From the NCBI RefSeq assembly GCF_023051175.1, contig NZ_JALKII010000006.1, positions 124,001 to 188,000 on the forward strand: a stretch of DNA of 64,000 nt, given 5' to 3'. Below, piece after piece: positions 60,422 through 64,000 of the stretch; position 1 is the stretch's first letter, and the number at the start of each line of letters is the position of its first letter. Below the pieces are notes generated by a model that was not told the DNA's origin, searched no databases, and saw only the letters and a program-made list of their open reading frames with translations. Position numbers and translations under genes: made by a program. Source of the stretch: Alcanivorax quisquiliarum. Its GTDB lineage: Bacteria > Pseudomonadota > Gammaproteobacteria > Pseudomonadales > Alcanivoracaceae.

Positions 60422-61075
60422 ATGCTTCTTGACCCCACACCCCAGGCGCCTTCCACCTGGGTCGATCTACTTCGCCACGGTGAGCCGGAGGGCGGCGTTA
60501 TCTATCGCGGGCATCGCGATGATCCGCTGACCGAGCGCGGCTGGCGACAGATGCACGATGCAATCGGCGCCGACGAAGAGTGGGACGCCGTACTGACGTC
60601 TCCGTTGCTGCGTTGCCACGCTTTTGCCGAAGCACTTGCCAGCGAGCGCGGCTGGCCACTGTATCAGGACGCCGATTTGCGCGAGCTGAATTTCGGTGAT
60701 TGGGAAGGCTGCACCGCCGAGCAGATCAAAGTGCGCGATGGCAAACGCCTGGCCGAATTCTGGGCAGGCGACGAGGATTATCCCGCACCCGGCGGCGAAA
60801 CCCTCGCCAGCTTTCAACAGCGTGTCGCCAGCGCCTGGGCCTATTGGATCGACCGCCTGCAAGGCCAGCGCATCCTGCTGGTTTGTCACTCGGGGGTAAT
60901 TCGTATGGTGATGGCCGAGATCCTCGGTATTTCCGCAGCGCGCAGTGTCGCCAACGTGCAGGTGCCGTATGCATCACGCAGCCGTATCCGCGTTGATGAT
61001 ACCGATCACGGCCTGTTTTCCTGCCTGGTGGCGCATGGCTTTCGGCCGGGGCAATTGCAGCTCGACGCCGCCTGA
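60422..61075 (+). CDS. Histidine-phosphatase family protein (CobC/GpmB-like)
   Basis: Encodes 217 residues from ATG 60422 (a GTG at 60413 is an alternative; AGG lies seven bases before the ATG). Branch 1 motif LLRHGEPEGG holds the phospho-accepting His, the loop YRGHRDDPLTERGWRQ and the LRELNFGDWEGC segment follow, and the second His is in LLVCHSGVIRMV. Sequence and the nearby B12 genes fit alpha-ribazole phosphatase (CobC), the last dephosphorylation in cobalamin assembly, but phosphoglycerate-mutase-like roles cannot be excluded. Confidence 0.85.
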   Translation: MLLDPTPQAPSTWVDLLRHGEPEGGVIYRGHRDDPLTERGWRQMHDAIGADEEWDAVLTSPLLRCHAFAEALASERGWPLYQDADLRELNFGDWEGCTAEQIKVRDGKRLAEFWAGDEDYPAPGGETLASFQQRVASAWAYWIDRLQGQRILLVCHSGVIRMVMAEILGISAARSVANVQVPYASRSRIRVDDTDHGLFSCLVAHGFRPGQLQLDAA

Positions 61076-61150
61076 TGATCGCCGGCGGCCACCCGGCCGC
61101 CGGCTCGTCTGGTAGACTGGCCAGTTCGTTGCGCTGGCTGTGTCAAACCA

Positions 61151-61759
61151 ATGAGCCCGGATACCACCGCCCAGAATAAAAGCATGACCCATTTCGATCA
61201 GCATCAGGAAGTCTGGCTGTTCGGTTATGGATCACTTATTTTTCGCCCGGACTTTCCTTTTCTGGCGCGCCGGCCGGCCTGCATCACTGGCTGGGCCCGG
61301 CGTTTCTGGCAAGGCTCGCACGATCATCGCGGCACTCTTGAACGGCCAGGCCGTGTGGTCACGCTGGTGCCCCAGGCGGGCACTCGCTGCCTGGGCATGG
61401 CATTTCTGGTGACGCCGGAAGTTTTTGCGCATCTGGATTTTCGCGAAAAAAACGGCTATCTGCGCTTTCGCACACCTCTGACATTCGACGACGGCGATAC
61501 CTGCGAGGGGCTGGTGTATATCGCCACTGAGGATAATGCAGCCTTTCTCGGCCCGGCACCGGAAGCTGCCATCGCGCGTCATATCGCCAGTGCCGCCGGG
61601 CCCTCGGGGCCGAACAGCGAATATCTGCTGCGGCTTGCCGAAGCGTTACGCGAGCTGGGTGCGGAAGACGAGCATGTGTTTGCAATCGAACACCATCTGT
61701 TGCGGGCCAGCACGGAGGATGTCGATGGACGTGGAAAGGATTCTGTGGCGTCGTCTTGA
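61151..61759 (+). CDS. ChaC-type gamma-glutamylcyclotransferase
   Basis: Encodes 202 residues from ATG 61151, or 191 from ATG 61184 if translation starts just before the conserved part; neither has a strong ribosome site. The family start VWLFGYGSLIFRPDF, RRFWQGSHDHRGTLERPGR and GLVYIATEDNAAFLGP with the Glu in the barrel match ChaC, which cleaves glutathione or gamma-glutamyl peptides to 5-oxoproline. The 3' end overlaps the start of a broken gene. Confidence 0.9.
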   Translation: MSPDTTAQNKSMTHFDQHQEVWLFGYGSLIFRPDFPFLARRPACITGWARRFWQGSHDHRGTLERPGRVVTLVPQAGTRCLGMAFLVTPEVFAHLDFREKNGYLRFRTPLTFDDGDTCEGLVYIATEDNAAFLGPAPEAAIARHIASAAGPSGPNSEYLLRLAEALRELGAEDEHVFAIEHHLLRASTEDVDGRGKDSVASS

Positions 61760-62011
61760 TGGCCCCGGCCACGATACTTGCCGCCTGGTACGGCTGGCGG
61801 CTGGAAGGCGCAGCGGTATTTCATCATGAAAGTGGCGCTGCGGCGTGTGCCTCCTATGTCGCCCGAGTGTGACGCGACGTGGCGAACCCGAAGGGCCCTG
61901 GGTCGGCGCCGATCAGCTGGATTTGCGGGTATGCCGCAAGGCGGCGCGGCTGCACCCGCTTCAGTTTCCCGTCTCGCTATGCCGCTTCGTTCGCCATGCC
62001 TGCATGGCTTA
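61725..62011 (+). pseudogene. Putative glycolipid-binding (DUF1089) gene, multiply frameshifted
   Basis: ATG 61725 has GGAGG six bases upstream. The frame begins MDVERILWRRLDGPGHDTCR, typical of PF06475 proteins, then is lost. In the second frame the text continues GWRLEGAAVFHHESGAAA...YVARV, in the third CDATWRTR and GPWVGADQLDLRVC. Put together they follow the family order (RILWRRLD, GWRLEG.AVF, CDA.WRTR, V..DLR), so at least three indels broke one gene. Assignment is from remembered family pattern. Confidence 0.5.
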
Positions 62012-62042
62012 ACTGGCAATTCTCTTCAGGGCAGCCATGCAT

Positions 62043-62074
62043 AAAAAAAGAGGCGGGATTGCTCCCGCCTCTTT
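62043..62074 (-). terminator. aceA terminator
   Basis: GAGGCGGGA and TCCCGCCTC form a nine-base stem with a four-base loop; seven A residues on the plus strand give the U run on the aceA transcript. It lies 24 bases after the aceA stop. Confidence 0.92.
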
Positions 62075-62097
62075 CATTACACCAGTGCTGTGTTCGC

Positions 62098-63699
62098 TCA
62101 GATATTCTCGAACTGGCCCATGGTGTTGTCTTTACCACCGGCTTTCAGCGCGGCATCACCAGCGAAGTACTCTTTGTGATCGTCGCCGATGTTGGAGCCG
62201 GCCATGTCCTGGTGCTTCACGGTCGCGATACCCTCGCGGATTTCGCGGCGCTGAACACCAGCAACGTATGCCAGCATACCCTCGTCGCCGAAGTAGCCTT
62301 TCGCCAGGTTGTCGGTAGACAGCGCAGCGGTGTGGTAGGTCGGCAGCGTGATCAGGTGGTGGAAGATACCTGCCTGAGCAGAGGCTTCACGCTGGAAGTT
62401 TGCGGTCCACTCGTCAGCCACTTTGGCCAGTTCGCTGTCGTCGTAATCCGCGCTCATCAGGCGGTCACGATCGTACGCCGAAACGTCCTTGCCTTCCTGC
62501 TGCCATGCGTCGAATACCTGCTGGCGGAAGTTCAGCGTCCAGTTGAAGGACGGGCTGTTGTTGTACACCAGCTTGGCGTTCGGCACTACTTCACGGATGC
62601 GATCAACCATGCCTTTGATCTGGCCAATGTGCGGCTTCTCGGTTTCGATCCACAGCAGGTCAGCACCGTTTTGCAGGCTGGTGATGCAGTCCAGCACAAC
62701 ACGGTCAACGCCAGTATTTTCCTTGAAGCAGAACAGGCCGGATGCCAGACGCTTCACTTTCTTCAGCTTGCCATCTGCCTTGATGACCACGTCACCGTTG
62801 GCGATCTGGTCGGCGCTGTCGATGTACTCGCCATCCAGGAAGCTGTTGTACTTGTCGCCAATATCGCCCGGCTCATTGGTCACGGCGATTTGCTTGGTCA
62901 GGCCAGCACCCAGGGAGTCGGTACGGGCAACGATGACGCCGTCGTCCACGCCCAGCTCCAGGAACGCGTAGCGAACAGCGTTGATCTTGGCAATGAAGTC
63001 GTCGTGCGGAACGGTCACTTTACCGTCCTGGTGGCCACACTGCTTCTCGTCGGCAACCTGGTTCTCGATCTGGATACAGCACGCACCCGCTTCGATCATT
63101 TTCTTGGCCAGCAGGTAGGTGGCTTCCACGTTACCGAAACCGGCGTCGATGTCGGCAATGATCGGCACCACGTGGGTTTCGAAGTTGTCGATCTTGTTGA
63201 TGATCTCGGCTTCTGCCTTGCTGTCGCCCTTGGCGCGCGCTTCGTCGAGGTCGCGGAACAGGTGGTTCAGCTCCCACGCATCAGCCTGCTTGAGGAAGGT
63301 GTACAGCTCGCGAATCAGGTCGGCAACGACTGTTTTCTCGTGCATGGACTGATCCGGCAGCGGGCCGAACTCGGAACGCAGAGCGGCGACCATCCAGCCG
63401 GACAGGTACAGGTAGCGGCGCTTGGTACTGCCGAAGTGCTTCTTGATGGAGATCATCTTCTGCTGGCCGATGAAACCGTGCCAGCAACCCAGCGACTGCG
63501 TGTACTGGGAAGTATCTTTGTCGTACGCCGCCATGTCTTCGCGCATGATCTTCGCGTTGTACTTGGCGATGTCCAGGTGCGTCGTGAAACGATTCTGGAG
63601 ACGCATACGCGCTGCGGATTCCGGGTTGATGGCATTCCAGGTCGAAAAACCTTTCACCGCGGAAGCAACGGCATCGATCTCCTTGGAGTATTGAGACAT
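62098..63699 (-). CDS. aceA: Isocitrate lyase (long form)
   Basis: Encodes 533 residues. Diagnostic segments are VPIIADIDAGFGNVEATYLL (metal- and substrate-binding Asp residues), CCIQIENQVADEKQCGHQDG (the catalytic Cys-Gly-His loop, here KQCGH instead of KKCGH), LLWIETEKPHIGQ and VYNNSPSFNW. It cleaves isocitrate to glyoxylate and succinate in the glyoxylate shunt, essential for growth on acetate or fatty acids/alkanes. At 533 residues it is of the long type (E. coli AceA is 434). Monocistronic and divergent from the gene beginning at 63995. Confidence 0.97.
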   Translation of the reverse strand: MSQYSKEIDAVASAVKGFSTWNAINPESAARMRLQNRFTTHLDIAKYNAKIMREDMAAYDKDTSQYTQSLGCWHGFIGQQKMISIKKHFGSTKRRYLYLSGWMVAALRSEFGPLPDQSMHEKTVVADLIRELYTFLKQADAWELNHLFRDLDEARAKGDSKAEAEIINKIDNFETHVVPIIADIDAGFGNVEATYLLAKKMIEAGACCIQIENQVADEKQCGHQDGKVTVPHDDFIAKINAVRYAFLELGVDDGVIVARTDSLGAGLTKQIAVTNEPGDIGDKYNSFLDGEYIDSADQIANGDVVIKADGKLKKVKRLASGLFCFKENTGVDRVVLDCITSLQNGADLLWIETEKPHIGQIKGMVDRIREVVPNAKLVYNNSPSFNWTLNFRQQVFDAWQQEGKDVSAYDRDRLMSADYDDSELAKVADEWTANFQREASAQAGIFHHLITLPTYHTAALSTDNLAKGYFGDEGMLAYVAGVQRREIREGIATVKHQDMAGSNIGDDHKEYFAGDAALKAGGKDNTMGQFENI

Positions 63700-63994
63700 G
63701 GGGTCGGGTCCTTTACGTTGACACGTTCATGGGCGGATAACGGCGGCCCTGAGATGACGCCGACGAGGCCACTGGCGGCGCGATATCCCACGCTGGCCAG
63801 TGGCAGTGCTGCGCATTCTACGGCCCGCGCGCACATAAAAGAAATTAATATACTTTATGTTCGCTATTCAGCGCATGAATAATGGTACCCTGAGCGCCAG
63901 AATCCGCCCCTTACATCCATTTTCAGATCATCGCACTAGCCTATCCCGACCGCGAAAGGATACATTGCGTATATCCCCTTACTGCGGAGGCTCC
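63700..63994. promoter_or_regulatory. Divergent control region of aceA
   Basis: 295 bases between aceA and the next gene. The stretch 63838-63885 is AT-rich (AATTAATATACTTTATGTTC) and likely holds promoter elements for one or both directions; no exact -35/-10 pair could be fixed. Confidence 0.4.
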
Positions 63995-64000
63995 ATGACC
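63995..64000 (+). CDS. Start of a gene cut off by the window edge
   Basis: ATG ACC (Met-Thr) follows GGAGG at good spacing. Only two codons are visible, so the product is unknown. It is divergent from aceA. Confidence 0.4.

Overview
The window looks like a GC-rich gammaproteobacterial chromosome. The best guess is a marine, hydrocarbon-degrader-like lineage (Alcanivoracaceae or a relative); this rests on overall gene content and not on a search. Pointers are a tmRNA whose tag reads ANDDSYALAA, a long-form isocitrate lyase, a norCBQD denitrification cluster, a Zur-controlled ZrgA-type zinc locus and B12 scavenging genes. I saw no tRNA, CRISPR array, intact transposase or integrase.

Layout. 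(1) 1-2170: the end of smpB, a small membrane protein, ssrA (tmRNA) and a YdjM-like gene. The ssrA 3' end is a classic island integration site, and accessory DNA follows it. (2) 2239-17157: one co-directional operon with a sigma70 promoter and a palindromic operator. It encodes a WYL regulator, SNF2 helicase with DUF3883, NYN-domain RNase, DUF1156 DNA methyltransferase, DUF499 ATPase and a 1260-residue SIR2 protein. The helicase/methylase/ATPase core is a recognised defence cassette (called Hma in PADLOC, as I recall). The added NYN RNase and giant SIR2 protein make this the most interesting system in the window. (3) 17125-18026: phage lysis remnant (lysozyme, and a holin gene broken by an amber codon). 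(4) 18320-27781: type I restriction-modification locus on the minus strand, ordered hsdM, GIY-YIG nuclease, hsdS, AlbA_2-type regulator, hsdR. The GIY-YIG gene is bracketed by inverted palindromic repeats and the regulator has its own repeated operator. (5) 27960-34180: scrap-like accessory zone with a DUF4357/RAMA-like small ORF, a Nudix protein, a sugar dehydrogenase, a decayed second hsdM, and a tyrosine phosphatase-ADP-ribosylglycohydrolase fusion.

From 34208 the content looks like core genome. norD, norQ, norB and a two-haem norC form a nitric oxide reductase operon, with a cytochrome c'-like gene divergent from it. Then come a luciferase-like monooxygenase ending in a microsatellite, a DUF2868-DUF3482 fusion, and terC behind a yybP-ykoY (Mn2+) riboswitch. 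A four-gene zinc locus (ZrgA-like, ABC ATPase, permease, DUF3299) has a Zur box. It is followed by mtgA, a META lipoprotein, an amidotransferase and a CNNM/CorC-type membrane protein. A B12 region holds btuFCD on the minus strand and, on the plus strand, a cobalamin riboswitch, btuB and a beta-propeller lipoprotein, with a CobC-like phosphatase further on. The window closes with a ChaC-type enzyme, a broken glycolipid-binding gene, and aceA with its terminator.

Several accessory enzymes converge on NAD or ADP-ribose chemistry (SIR2, Nudix, ADP-ribosylglycohydrolase), alongside two DNA-modification systems. Whether they cooperate is inference only.
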